The notes: a model not told the origin generated them from the letters alone. Positions 27,830-37,819 are shown, counted from the stretch's first letter. The stretch is DNA of 64,000 nt from Deltaproteobacteria bacterium (GCA_031264185.1 JAISEL010000006.1:62001-126000); one strand, 5' to 3'. Program-made: numbers and translations.

Positions 27830-29254
27830 ATGAGAAAACTGTTAGCATTGGCCATATGCGCACTCTTCCTGGGAGTGGCTGTCCAGGCTAAGGCTCAGAG
27901 CAAGTTAGAAATTGAGGGAACGTATAGGGTTCTGCACCACAACTTGGTCAACTTTAACCGGGCTAGTAATGGTGACATGGAGCAGACCGATTCATTTTTT
28001 GATCATCGGCTGGAAGTAGCTTTTACTTTCCATCCTACGGATGATGTAGAGGTCCATTGGAGATTGAGGGCTCCAGACTACCAGCGGTGGGGTGCCAATG
28101 CTGGAGGAGATAATTTTACTCAGGGTTCCTCCAATGCCGCAACTGTCTATACCCGGTCAATTTACGCTACCATTAGTCAGGATTGGGGTAAACTTTCTGT
28201 TGGGCGCTTGGAGGAAGATGCCCCTACCAGTCAGGCCGGTTTGCGCACTTTGGGCTACGCTTACGGCGGAGACTATATTTATGCTATGCCCTTTGATTAT
28301 TCGGAGATAGCTGACGGTATTCTTTATCAATACAGTCAGGGCGAGGACAGCGGGTTTGGTATCAACGTCTATTACGTCAAATCTGATACGTTGGACGTAA
28401 ATAATAACTGGGGTTTTAATGACGCTGACGTAGACAGGGATCGTTACGGAGTTGAACCTTTCTTTAAATGGAACAACGGCGGCGCTACTCTGGCTCTGGA
28501 ATATGAACGTGATATGACTGACCAGAATGCCAGAAAGAACTATTCTTTCTTTATCAACCCAGCCATTATGCAGACATGGGGGCCTTTCTCTCTCCGTTTT
28601 GAAGGTAAAATCGGCTGGGGCAAGACTGAATATAACTGGGCCGGTGACAATGCGATCGAGTCACAGGGCTTAGGTCTTTATCTGGAAGCTAACTACAATT
28701 ACGGGGCCGGAGACATTAACCTGATTACCTGGTATGCCGATGGATCAAGTATTGATGAAGCAGCTAATCCATGGACGCGGACGCAGCATGATCTGGTCAA
28801 CATGGGTGATTTCGCGCCTTTCCTGGTGGCTTACTACGGAACGACTCTAGGCGACCGGGTCAGTATGCACGATGACCCCAGATACGGTGCCGGTCCGTTG
28901 AACAATGGTGCTGAAGGCCTTAGAGACGTTCAGGGTGGCGGGAATAACCATTGGGGAATCGGTATCTTAGGCAACCATTCCTTTACTGATTCCATAAAAT
29001 TTAATTACGGTATCGGTTACATGGCTTTGGTCGAGCAATATTATGAGGGTCAGAAAAAGGATCTGGGTGTCGAAGTTGATGTCGGTGTCCATATAGATCT
29101 TTTGGACAACGTGAGTTTTGAGACTCAATTCGGTTATATGTTCAACGGCAAGGCTTACAGGGATTTTAGAGTGGACGTTAACGGCGATCCTATTGATTTC
29201 AGGGACCCCAAGGATACTTATGCCTGGCTGTCGGCTCTGACTTTTAGTTTCTAA
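27830..29254 (+). CDS. Outer-membrane porin, paralogue 2
   Basis: This 474-residue paralogue of the preceding porin has a signal peptide (MRKLLALAICALFLGVAVQAKA) and the same beta-strand blocks (YRVLHHNLVNFNRA, RSIYATISQDWGKLSVGRLE, FINPAIMQTWGPFSLRFEGK). It ends in Phe (LSALTFSF). The identical ribosome-binding context, AAGGAGAAACTG before ATG, shows that the duplication included the leader end. Its own terminator follows. Differences cluster in regions likely to be loops, so the two may differ in substrate selectivity or surface exposure. Confidence 0.88.
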   Translation: MRKLLALAICALFLGVAVQAKAQSKLEIEGTYRVLHHNLVNFNRASNGDMEQTDSFFDHRLEVAFTFHPTDDVEVHWRLRAPDYQRWGANAGGDNFTQGSSNAATVYTRSIYATISQDWGKLSVGRLEEDAPTSQAGLRTLGYAYGGDYIYAMPFDYSEIADGILYQYSQGEDSGFGINVYYVKSDTLDVNNNWGFNDADVDRDRYGVEPFFKWNNGGATLALEYERDMTDQNARKNYSFFINPAIMQTWGPFSLRFEGKIGWGKTEYNWAGDNAIESQGLGLYLEANYNYGAGDINLITWYADGSSIDEAANPWTRTQHDLVNMGDFAPFLVAYYGTTLGDRVSMHDDPRYGAGPLNNGAEGLRDVQGGGNNHWGIGILGNHSFTDSIKFNYGIGYMALVEQYYEGQKKDLGVEVDVGVHIDLLDNVSFETQFGYMFNGKAYRDFRVDVNGDPIDFRDPKDTYAWLSALTFSF

Positions 29255-29285
29255 AATTTTCTTTTTATGATTGCTTGCTTCATAT

Positions 29286-29321
29286 GCCCCGGCTCTAACC
29301 TAGATCCGGGGCTATTTTTTT
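29286..29321 (+). terminator. Terminator after porin 2
   Basis: A 7-bp perfect stem (GCCCCGG with CCGGGGC) has a 13-nt loop and is followed by TATTTTTTT. It lies ~30 bp after the porin stop. Confidence 0.85.
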
Positions 29322-29702
29322 CCTAATGTGCCTTTCATACTTCACCTCAACGACTACTGATTTAAGCCGAAACTAAAATTCGGATCCTGTTCTGGCTCCA
29401 GTCTCCGGCTTTGTTTTTTCAGGAAAATATATGCCAGAAAATTGTATTTACATATTTAATAATCGGCATGAAAGTCATTTTCAATTTTTCTGCTCAGAAA
29501 GAGAGAATAAAAGCCAGATACTCTGTTATTATCCAGGATGACAGTCTCTTTGTATGGGATTGTTGGGCCGAAAATACAGAAAGCCAGGCCGATAGCAATA
29601 TGCGATCAGGACTGGCTCTAATATTTTGACAGATGTATTTAGGTGGTGAAGACTTATATTTTTCAGAGAAATATAAGTCTTCAGCAAAAGTTCCTTTCCT
29701 GA
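29322..29702. other. Convergent spacer between porin 2 and fliS
   Basis: The stretch contains a 10-bp perfect inverted repeat (GACTTATATT...AATATAAGTC, about 29649-29677) that could end transcription of the minus-strand flagellar operon, although a T-run is lacking. A 72-residue frame at 29411 has no supporting signal. Confidence 0.4.
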
Positions 29703-30140
29703 CTAAAGGGTTCGGGCAGTGCTGCCGATAGTTTCTCCGCCGGTATCTTTAGGGGTGACCTTGGCAGCTTCGGGATCCTGACAGACTACATGCCAGGCCT
29801 GTGCCATAGAGGTCATCATACCTTCAACATCGGACAGCCCCTGCCCGTCGCGGCTGACTTTGGCCTTGAGAAGGTGTTCGTTCCAGAATTTGTAGATCCG
29901 CCGGAGGTTGACGGCAATGTCGCCGCCTTCCTGCATGTTGAGGGACTGGTTCAGTTCGGTGATGATGTCCAGTGCCCGGTTAATGGCGTTGGCCTTGGCC
30001 GGAATATCCCCGGCCTCCTGAGCTTTTTGGGCCTCCCTGATGAACTTGATGGCCCCTTCATACAAGATGATGATCAGTCGGCCTTTGTCCACCGTGGTAA
30101 CTTGGGTTTGCCGGTAAATTTCGCTGCCGTAGGCGTTCAT
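29703..30140 (-). CDS. fliS: Flagellar export chaperone FliS
   Basis: This 145-residue flagellin chaperone binds flagellin in the cytoplasm and prevents early polymerisation. Family features are NAYGSEIYRQTQVTTVDKGR at the start, LIIILYEGAIKFIREAQKA and the helical LDIITELNQSLNMQEGGDIA region, with a C-terminal extension of ~25 residues. It lies 96 bp downstream of fliD on the same strand, the classical fliD-fliS order, and is probably transcribed from the sigma-28 promoter before fliD. No flagellin gene is present in the window. Confidence 0.95.
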   Translation of the reverse strand: MNAYGSEIYRQTQVTTVDKGRLIIILYEGAIKFIREAQKAQEAGDIPAKANAINRALDIITELNQSLNMQEGGDIAVNLRRIYKFWNEHLLKAKVSRDGQGLSDVEGMMTSMAQAWHVVCQDPEAAKVTPKDTGGETIGSTARTL

Positions 30141-30236
30141 TTTCGACCTCTTTCTGAGCTTGACCTTGACTTGGACCGAATGGCCTGAAACATAAGTCAG
30201 GGCTTGGGTGAGTATGGTTGCAGACCTTTCCGGCCC

Positions 30237-32606
30237 TTAACTGCTGCTGTTGCTGCTTAACGAAGATATGGACGATTCCAGCTGAGACTGTTTGTCCTGC
30301 AATTGCTGAAGAGCGGCTTCCAGACGGTTGAAGCGGTCCGTGTACCGGGCTCTGACAGCTTCGATCCGTCTTTCTTCACGGGCTATTTTGGCGTTGATGT
30401 TCTCAATGATGCCCTGATAGTTTTCCTGGAGCAGGACCATAGTGCCCTTGCCCTTCTGGATCATGTTGCCGGCATCGTCGTAGACATCCGTGTCGCTGGT
30501 CATTTTCGTCAGGATGTAATTCAGTTCCTGATTTACCCCTCTGATTTCAACCATTTTGGTCTTTCCGTCCGCTCCGACATCGGCGTATTCGTCAGTAAAG
30601 GTGAAAAGCTTAATGACGGCCTCGGGGTTTTGGTTGATGCATTCCAAAAGCTTGGCCTGCTCGACTTTATAGAGTCCTTTGTTGTCCGGGTCGGAAGTGA
30701 TGCCGATATCGGAAAAGGAGGTGTAAACGAGCCCGTTGTCCTCGCAGTACTTCTGGCGCTTTTCCAGCCGGGCCTTTATATCCAGAGACGGATCCTCGGA
30801 AAAGGGAATTATGGAGGTATTCATGATCCGGTCCAGGTTGGACTGGGCAATCTGGAAGCCGTAGTTGCCGATCATAAGGCCGTTGGGGTTTTCCCGGCTG
30901 GTCGTAATCTCTCCGGTGGACTCGTCCATGCCGGTGACCAGGTTAGAGCCGCCCCACTTGGTATTGTCCAGAATATAAGTCTTGCAGAAGTTAATGGATT
31001 CCACGATCTGAACGATTTTATCGCGCATGCCGGCGGCGTCATTATTGACTGTTAAAGTGCTGTCGCCTACCCCGTTTAAGGTGATGACGCAGCCGTCCAC
31101 CACATCGCTGACCTGATTGGACGCCCTTTGGAGCCAGCTGTCATCGCCGGCCGGAAAACCGTCAACTTTAACCATAGCGTTGCCCGCTTCCCGGGCTTTG
31201 GTGAAATTGGCCGCCTCAAAACCGGCCAGGGTCGTTTTATCGGAAATTTCCAAGGTAGACTCAGCTCCGGTATGATTACCGGTTAAGACCAGGTGATAGG
31301 AAGTCGACGTCCCCTGGCCGTCGTTAACTACGGTGGCCGTAACGCCGGGATTGTCTTCGGAGCTGTTGATGAGATTGGCCAGGTTGCCTAAACTGGTTCT
31401 GTCCGGTACGGTTATAGTGTGTTCCTGGCCCTGATAAATATAGGTAAATACGGCCGAAGTGCCGCTGATAATCGGCGATATCTGGTCGGCAAAGCCGTCG
31501 TGCACCATTTTATCGCTCTGGGCCATGCCGCTGTCCTGGCCTTTCTGGAGAACAGGGGCCTGACAGTCGATGGAAAAGGCCTCATTGGCCACCAGACGGC
31601 CGTAAGTTCCGGTATCGAAGTTTATGCTTAGGCCCTGGAAGATTTCGTATTTTTTGCTGGGAGTGGCGGCCCATTCACTGGCTACGACCGTAAATTTTCC
31701 GGTATGTCCTTCGGTGTCGGCCCACTGGAACTGGAGATCGTCAGTCCCTAAAACTCCGGTGTTTAAAGCCATAAAAGTAAATGATTTATTGACCGCTCCG
31801 GTGTATTCAGAGGTTGGGTCAATGCTGGCCACCAAGTCTGAGCCTAAAAAGGCGTTGTAGACCGGCTGATCAATATAAGTGGACCCCAAATGGAGATCAG
31901 TTTGAGTGGTATCGTCGTCAGGATCGCCGTCAGTCACGGTGATGTGGTTTTGGGAGCCTCCGTCGGTTGAGGTCAGGACCAGTCTTTTGGTCTGGACGCT
32001 GCCGATCATCTTGTCATTAATGACTGACACCTTCAGGTTCATGTCAGGCGGGGCGCCAGGATCCTGGAGAGCGGCTTCAATGGCCGCCGCTAAATCCTCA
32101 ATATTTCCGCCAGTATAAAAGTAGCCAACGGGCGGAGAAGGGTTAGTGTCGTCTGCTATTAAAGTAATCTTCCTGGCGGGGTCACTGCCTACTTGGATGA
32201 CAATGGTTTGACCGTCAGTTCCGCCAACGGGATCTGGTTCATTATAACTGCGGGAGGCCCATTTTTCCTTGATATTGGTGCCGACCGTAATGTCGTACGA
32301 ACCTAAGGAGGCGGTGGAAGTATTGACGACCGACATGACTGATTCGTTAGTGACCGTGGCCTTCCTGGTCAGAAGTTCGCTGCGGATGTCTTTGGACTGG
32401 GCGTCAAGTTTCAGGGACACGAGACGGGTATTCAGCCCGCTGATGGCCGTAATCTTCTCCTGCCATTCCGCTTTCCAGGTTTCCTGACGGGTGATGGTCC
32501 GGCGTTCGATGGCTACAAGTTTATCGACCACTGAGGCGAAGTCTGTGCCTGAGGCCAAGCCGGTCCATTTGATGCTGCCTGAGATTGACCCTGTAGTGCT
32601 GGACAT
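30237..32606 (-). CDS. fliD: Flagellar hook-associated protein 2 (filament cap) FliD
   Basis: This protein caps the growing filament and drives flagellin polymerisation. The N-terminal region matches FliD (WTGLASGTDFASVVDKLVAI, then RLVSLK), as does the C-terminal coiled coil (INAKIAREERRIEAVRARYT, FNRLEAALQQLQDKQSQL). At 789 residues it is longer than typical FliD (about 450-680), the excess lying in the variable surface domains (about 100-550). A poly-Ser end (SSISSLSSNSSS) closes the protein. A near-perfect sigma-28 promoter lies ~70 bp upstream. Confidence 0.94.
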   Translation of the reverse strand: MSSTTGSISGSIKWTGLASGTDFASVVDKLVAIERRTITRQETWKAEWQEKITAISGLNTRLVSLKLDAQSKDIRSELLTRKATVTNESVMSVVNTSTASLGSYDITVGTNIKEKWASRSYNEPDPVGGTDGQTIVIQVGSDPARKITLIADDTNPSPPVGYFYTGGNIEDLAAAIEAALQDPGAPPDMNLKVSVINDKMIGSVQTKRLVLTSTDGGSQNHITVTDGDPDDDTTQTDLHLGSTYIDQPVYNAFLGSDLVASIDPTSEYTGAVNKSFTFMALNTGVLGTDDLQFQWADTEGHTGKFTVVASEWAATPSKKYEIFQGLSINFDTGTYGRLVANEAFSIDCQAPVLQKGQDSGMAQSDKMVHDGFADQISPIISGTSAVFTYIYQGQEHTITVPDRTSLGNLANLINSSEDNPGVTATVVNDGQGTSTSYHLVLTGNHTGAESTLEISDKTTLAGFEAANFTKAREAGNAMVKVDGFPAGDDSWLQRASNQVSDVVDGCVITLNGVGDSTLTVNNDAAGMRDKIVQIVESINFCKTYILDNTKWGGSNLVTGMDESTGEITTSRENPNGLMIGNYGFQIAQSNLDRIMNTSIIPFSEDPSLDIKARLEKRQKYCEDNGLVYTSFSDIGITSDPDNKGLYKVEQAKLLECINQNPEAVIKLFTFTDEYADVGADGKTKMVEIRGVNQELNYILTKMTSDTDVYDDAGNMIQKGKGTMVLLQENYQGIIENINAKIAREERRIEAVRARYTDRFNRLEAALQQLQDKQSQLESSISSLSSNSSS

Positions 32607-32673
32607 AATCGCGACCTTTAATTTCTGACCTTAAGCATAGCCTGCCTGACTAGTCCCGGCGGGCTTTTGTTTA

Positions 32674-32701
32674 ATATCGGCCGATTTATAAAAAACCTTT
32701 A
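32674..32701 (-). promoter_or_regulatory. Sigma-28 (FliA) promoter of fliD-fliS
   Basis: On the minus strand TAAAGGTT (32701-32694) and GCCGATAT (32681-32674) are separated by 12 bp, matching the flagellar sigma-28 consensus TAAAGTTT/GCCGATAA. The fliD start codon lies ~68 bp downstream. The same spacing is seen in the promoter at 38626. Confidence 0.85.
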
Positions 32702-32804
32702 AAATTCTTTAAGTTAGGCAGTCCGGCGTTCTTTGGCCCGGCCTGAACTTAAATTATTTGATGCAGACTTCCGGCCCAAAATGTTGGGCCGGAAGTAAAG
32801 CTGC

Positions 32805-35090
32805 CTACCATACCAGCGGGGTAGAGTCCAAAAGACCGGGCAGAAGATCGGAACTGATCTCCGGGATAAGGCTTTCCTCTTCCATAACCGCTTCATCGGG
32901 ATTAAACAGGCGCTCTTTATCGACCTTGGCTTTGACCCGGTCCAGGATGCTCTTGGCCACCGGGTTTTTGCTGTCCAGATCCAGGGCTTTTTCGGCGCAC
33001 GTCCGGGCCAGAAACTCGTTGCCCAGATTAAAGTAGACGGCGGCCAGACGGGCTTGGGCCCCGGAGTGGTCCTCGTTATGGAGGACAAAGTTCTTCAAAG
33101 GTTCGACCATATCCGTCCAGCGGCCCAGGCCGGCTCCGGCGAAGTAGAATGGATCGACGTTTTTCTCGTCTTCCGGGCCCAGCTCAAAGGCTTTTTTCAG
33201 GCAGTCAAAGGCCAGGGGCAGATTTTTCTTCTTACGGCAGATGGCCGAGACAATCCGGTGGGTTTCGGGGTCATTTTTCCCGGCCGGCTGCGGCAGACGG
33301 AGAATGGCACCCTCGGCTCTGTCCAGATGACCGGCTTCCAGATAAGTCCGGGCAAAACCCAGGAACGGTTTGTGGGAGTCGGATTTCAGTTTCGAGGCCA
33401 TGTGGAAGAACCGGGCCGCTCCGCCGAAATCCTTCAGCTCCAGACTGGTCTGGCCCATGTCCATAAAGAGGGTGAAGGTATGGAGTTCGTTGCCCAGCTT
33501 GAAGGGGAAACAGTCGGCCTCAAAGTCCTCGAACTTAAGGCCCAGGCTCTCCATGGCCTTATATCCGGCCTCCAGGAGTTCCTGCCTGCGGCCGGTAACC
33601 TTGTAGAGGCGGGCCAGCCGCATGTAATTGTCCGGCTGATAGCCTCTCTCGATCAGGGCTTTGGTCTCGTTTTCCAGGCGTTCGTACTGTTTGGTTTTGA
33701 GGCACAGGCCCTCTAAATCGTTAATGAGGTACTGGATGTGGGGGAAACCCTTCTTCTCGGCCAGAATGGCGTCCATGGTCGTGTTGGCCTGATCCCATTC
33801 TTTCTTGTCCCGGAGGCGCTGGAACTCACCGTACATGATGTCAAACTTGAAGCCCTTAGGCGGCATGACCGTCACTCCGGGCACATTGACCACCCTTCTT
33901 CCGCCGGGTTTGGTGTGGGTCAGGAAGTAATCCCGGTAGATAAGGCACTCGAACTGGGTCTTTTCCTTTTCCTCGCCTTCCACCCCCCACCGGAGGGAAA
34001 GCATTTCCGGGTTTTCCTTAAAAAGATCCATGCTGGCAAAAAGGCGCCTGGGCGCCTTGACCGCCTGGAGAGCCGGGGTGACCAGGAATAAAAATTTGGC
34101 CGCCGATTCCTTGGCCGCTTTCCGGAAAGCTAAAATGGGCTGGATCTTCTGGGGAATCCGCATGATTTCGATGTTATTAAGCTCCGCCAGTTCCTTAAGG
34201 CTCTTCCAGGCCTCATCCAGACTAAGGCCGGCGCCGTTGGCGATGAGCTTTATTTTCACGGGGTGATCGAAGTTGTCAATGATCTCCCGGAGGTGCTGAT
34301 TGAGCTTGGGGCCCCAGCGGTCGACCAGGTACAGAAGGTCGATTCTTTCGACTTTCGGCCAGGGTTCCGGCGGCAGGTTGCAGCGGATCTTCCGCAGGTT
34401 ATGCTGGTAGGAAGCCTGATTACGCCGCTCCCGGACCGAGATGCGGTCGGACTTGAAGATGGCCAGGTGATATTCGCCGGTCGGCACTTCCACGTGGACA
34501 AAGTCATAAATAAAAGCCAGACGCCGGGTCAGACTCCACTCAATCAGAACCTTGACATCATTGGCGAAGCCGCCCACCCTTAAAGCGGCCGATTTCCTGT
34601 GCATCAGGCTGACGTGCAGGACGTGGTTGTAGTGGAACATGAACTCCCGGTTGAAGTCCCTGGAAACCATCATCTGTTTGTCCAGGATATGGCGGCGTCC
34701 GGTTTTGTTGTCCGCCACCGAGGAGGCGGCGTAGAGATCGGAATAGGCCAGGCCCGCTTCTGGATTTTCGTCCAAAGCCCTGGACAGGGCGGCAAAATGG
34801 TTGGGGTAGAAGGTGTCGTCATCGTCCAAGTAGCAGATGTACTCGCCTCTGGCCAGGTCAATGCCCTGATTCCGCCGAAAAGCCGCGCCCCGGTTAACCG
34901 AGTCGTGGACGTATCTGATCCTGGGGTCGGCAAATTTTTCCGCCACCGCGCCGACATCGACGCCGCCGTCATTTAAAATGATGAGTTCCCAGTCGCTCAT
35001 GCTCTGACTGACAATGGAGGCAATGGACTCATGGAGGTACTGGGGCCGGTTATAGGTCGATATGATGGCGCTGACCTTGGGATCGGACAT
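32805..35090 (-). CDS. Family 2 glycosyltransferase fused to TPR region
   Basis: The protein has 761 residues. An N-terminal GT-A glycosyltransferase (SAIISTYNRPQYLHESIASI; nucleotide-sugar/metal site YICYLDDDDTFYP near residues 90-102) is followed from ~400 by helical repeats with TPR character (for example YMRLARLYKVTGRRQELLEA, GFARTYLEAGHLDRAEGAIL, AQARLAAVYFNLGNEFLA). It lies just upstream of fliD-fliS and has a sigma-54 promoter of its own, which suggests flagellin or surface glycan modification co-ordinated with flagellar assembly. That role is inference from context, and the acceptor is unknown. Confidence 0.87.
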   Translation of the reverse strand: MSDPKVSAIISTYNRPQYLHESIASIVSQSMSDWELIILNDGGVDVGAVAEKFADPRIRYVHDSVNRGAAFRRNQGIDLARGEYICYLDDDDTFYPNHFAALSRALDENPEAGLAYSDLYAASSVADNKTGRRHILDKQMMVSRDFNREFMFHYNHVLHVSLMHRKSAALRVGGFANDVKVLIEWSLTRRLAFIYDFVHVEVPTGEYHLAIFKSDRISVRERRNQASYQHNLRKIRCNLPPEPWPKVERIDLLYLVDRWGPKLNQHLREIIDNFDHPVKIKLIANGAGLSLDEAWKSLKELAELNNIEIMRIPQKIQPILAFRKAAKESAAKFLFLVTPALQAVKAPRRLFASMDLFKENPEMLSLRWGVEGEEKEKTQFECLIYRDYFLTHTKPGGRRVVNVPGVTVMPPKGFKFDIMYGEFQRLRDKKEWDQANTTMDAILAEKKGFPHIQYLINDLEGLCLKTKQYERLENETKALIERGYQPDNYMRLARLYKVTGRRQELLEAGYKAMESLGLKFEDFEADCFPFKLGNELHTFTLFMDMGQTSLELKDFGGAARFFHMASKLKSDSHKPFLGFARTYLEAGHLDRAEGAILRLPQPAGKNDPETHRIVSAICRKKKNLPLAFDCLKKAFELGPEDEKNVDPFYFAGAGLGRWTDMVEPLKNFVLHNEDHSGAQARLAAVYFNLGNEFLARTCAEKALDLDSKNPVAKSILDRVKAKVDKERLFNPDEAVMEEESLIPEISSDLLPGLLDSTPLVW

Positions 35091-35191
35091 GGTATTACCT
35101 CAATATGTGGTATATCGAACGGTTGAAAGCCGCAGGGCTTCTCGTCTCTGAGCGCTGCCGGCGGCCAAAATGACCGGTCTGACTGGGTTTT

Positions 35192-35208
35192 AAGCAAACA
35201 GTGTGCCA
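35192..35208 (-). promoter_or_regulatory. Sigma-54 promoter of the glycosyltransferase gene
   Basis: Read on the minus strand the sequence is TGGCACACTGTTTGCTT: an exact TGGCAC at -24 and TTGCTT at -12 with the required 5-bp spacer. It is ~100 bp upstream of the start codon at 35090. Transcription would need an NtrC-type activator such as the one encoded at 15673 or another in the genome. Confidence 0.82.
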
Positions 35209-36719
35209 GAAAATTGAAAGATCCTTAAAGTCCTTTAAAAGTCTTAGATGACTCTGAGCTTGAGATTTAACGGTCAGGTGGATTTTGAAGGGAAATTGGT
35301 CTTGGAGCTGAACAAGCCATAATAAAGCAGGACTTTTAAGCCTTAAGCTGCCTGGTTCCGAAGTTCTGAGCCTCAAAGCCCAATAAATGTAATTCAGTTG
35401 AGGCCTAGAATCTGAGGGCGCGGCCGGAAAAAAGAAGCAGCAGAGAATCGGAAAAGAATTGAGGCAGCAATCAGGCTAAAAATCAGCCGTTAATGACAAT
35501 GCGTCAGAGGATTTTTTTGAAAAGAGATCTGAAATCTGTACTTTTTACGGGCTTTAAATTGACCGGAGACAAAGAGTCGGAAAAAACATCTGGGAATGGT
35601 TTTTGGCCTCAGAGCCGGAGACGGGGAGACCGTAGGAGGACGGCCGCTGCAGGGGAGAGTCCCGGAGGCCCAAAAGGATTCCGGCTTAACTGAAACCAGC
35701 CAGAGGTAACGCTGAAGGATTGGCGGCGGAGCCATTCTTAGTCTGGGGAAATCAGCAGGGACTATAGTGCCGGCAGCGGCTCTGGAAAAGAGGCTAATTA
35801 ATATATGAATTGGTTAATTATATCCTAAAAATAATTTTTCTAAATAATTTATTGTCCAGGCGATAGCACACTTGGGTACTGCCACGGAAGTGAACTTTTG
35901 AAAAATAAGCCGAGAACGCTTAATGGAAAGGTAACCGAATTTGACCGCCGGTAAAATAGCCCGGCTCTGGCCATTCAGGCATTGAACGGATACGGCTGTA
36001 TCTGAGCTATATTGAACTGGAGGCTTTCTCCGGTCTTTTTGATGAGGATGGTCAGATTCCGGTTGTTGTGTAGTCCCAGGAAGAAGAGTTGCCGGATTCA
36101 GCCTAAATACCGATTTTCTGGCCGGTACAGCCGAAAAAAATGTGTCTGCGGGTTCAGTATGTCAGGGCAGCGAAAGCCAGGCAGGCATTCGTCAGCAGCT
36201 CATCTTAGTTCTTTCAATGATCTGCCGCCGTGGCTGAGAAATCCTTTCTTTTTCTTTTAAGAAGGAGACACTCATTCCGCCCATTTGTCCCAATTTTGCT
36301 CTGGTTTCAACGGTTTTAATGATAAAGGAGATGAGCCGCCGCCGCTGGCCTCCGGTATTGCGGCCGGTCAGATACGGTCCTTTTTTGAATTGATGGAGAA
36401 TGTTGCAGCTTCATTAATCGGGCTTTTCTTCTGCACCTCTCCCTGGCTTTTCTTTCATGAGACCGGCAGTATACGCCGCATCTGCTTCGGCTGGTGGATC
36501 TGACTTCGTGCACTCCGGCCTGACCATTGTTCGGGGAATTTTGCGGAGGATATTTAAGCGCAGAATAAGCCATGCCAAAGGCTCTGGCTGGCGGCCAGGC
36601 GGCGTTGTTAGCCCCTTATTTCTTGGGCATAATGAACAAAATCGTCTGGAATGAAACTCTAGTAAGGAGGCGGGTTTACCCTGATAAATAGTCCCTGCCA
36701 ATCCATAGAATCACAAAGG
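35209..36719. other. Gene-poor region, probably eroded genes
   Basis: Short frames on both strands (maximum ~95 codons) have no homology, start signal or consistent coding bias. A few stretches read like protein (for example YIELEAFSGLFDEDGQIP near 36010) but break after 20-30 codons. No RNA gene or repeat was recognised. The region separates the glycosyltransferase from the AT-rich block. Confidence 0.4.
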
Positions 36720-37140
36720 ACAGACAAAGAATTGGATTCATAAGTTACTCTTCAAAAACAAGATTCACCAAATTTACTTTTCATTTTCATTGATACTTTA
36801 TTTAAAGTATTATTTTAAGTAAAAAATATTTTAAAAATATATGTTTTATATGAATTAAATTTAAAATTAAACATATAAGATTTTTTTATCCAAAAAATAT
36901 CATCATAATAGTATGGAAAAGATTACTCAATAAATATATTTTTATTATTAATATATGTAAAATTATTAATTTTATTATTAATAATATTATTATTAGATTA
37001 TTATTTAAAATATATATTGTTTTGGTTTAAAAAATAATGCAATAGATATATAAAAAATAGCAGAAGATACGATTAGTAAAATTTAAAGTGATAAAAATTT
37101 TTTTATAGAAAATTTCACTGTCTAACTGCCATAAAAAGGA
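36720..37140. other. ~400-bp extremely AT-rich block
   Basis: Almost the whole stretch consists of A and T (runs such as TATTTTAAAAATATATG and TATTATTAATAATATTAT), in strong contrast to the GC-moderate surroundings. It holds no coding frame. It ends at a ribosome-binding-like AAAAAGGAG directly in front of the small frame at 37146. It could be a promoter/silencer region, a xenogeneic-silencing target or a replication or transfer site; none can be chosen from sequence alone. Confidence 0.6.
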
Positions 37141-37145
37141 GTAAA

Positions 37146-37283
37146 ATGATTAAATATTCAAAAAACATCCTTAAAGCTGAAATTACAGTGGCCAGAGCCT
37201 CTTGCGGCCTGATTCAAATTTCCTCTAACTCCGCCGGCACGGCTGGCCTAAAGTTTCGCAGCTCTCAATTAGTAAAGCCTTAA
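37146..37283 (+). CDS. Possible small protein (45 residues)
   Basis: The ATG lies 5 bp after GGAG in AAAAAGGAGTAAA, an excellent ribosome-binding site, at the exact edge of the AT-rich block. The product starts MIKYSKNILKAEITVARASC and ends SSQLVKP. It has no membrane span or known motif, and one Cys near the middle. Because it is short and isolated, expression is uncertain; the start context is the main support. Confidence 0.35.
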   Translation: MIKYSKNILKAEITVARASCGLIQISSNSAGTAGLKFRSSQLVKP

Positions 37284-37378
37284 GAAGCGCTTGGCAGTAC
37301 AGGCAGCAAGATTTAAACGCCAAGTTTCAGGAAATAATATAAGGGTTAGGAAATTGTCAGTCGACAAAAGAGCCGTCC

Positions 37379-37636
37379 CTAAGCTTTGGTGAGGGGGTTG
37401 TTGAGCTTTTCCTTGTCTTTATTGTTCCCGGCAGCCTGATCTTTGGAGGTCAGAGTTTTCCGGCCAGGAATTATAAAGTCACCGGGCTCCAGTATGGGGC
37501 GTTTTGGGGGCCGCTTTTTCCTCCTGACTGACAGCCGGTAAATTTTTCCCGCCATTATGGGGTCACAGTCTCTCAGAAAGCCCCTGTCTTCAGTTTTTTC
37601 CCGAAATTCATCGGCCGGCCTACGGCTTGATGCCAT
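37379..37636 (-). CDS. Hypothetical basic small protein
   Basis: This 85-residue frame is rich in Arg and Lys (RRKKRPPKRPILEPGDFIIP) with an Asp/Asn/Lys-rich end. Base composition resembles that of real genes nearby, but no family or clear ribosome-binding site was found. It may be a remnant. Confidence 0.3.
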   Translation of the reverse strand: MASSRRPADEFREKTEDRGFLRDCDPIMAGKIYRLSVRRKKRPPKRPILEPGDFIIPGRKTLTSKDQAAGNNKDKEKLNNPLTKA

Positions 37637-37819
37637 GCCTTAGCAAAAACCTCCCCTGTTTTCAGAAGTTGGGTTCAAAAAAATATAATGATATCAATTA
37701 GTTATAAATATAATTTCTTAAAATAGGCTTATTGCGAGGCCGTCAGGCCTGACTGGAACTGGGGTTTGTGAACTGGAAGCCAATTTTGCAAGGAAACAGG
37801 TTCAGCATTTTCCGGCCAG

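Noticed and set aside
30303-31055. 250-residue plus-strand frame inside fliD
   Set aside because: It is the complementary shadow of the well-supported fliD coding strand.
33054-33716. 220-residue plus-strand frame inside the glycosyltransferase gene
   Set aside because: Antisense shadow of a clearly coding minus-strand gene with GT and TPR features.
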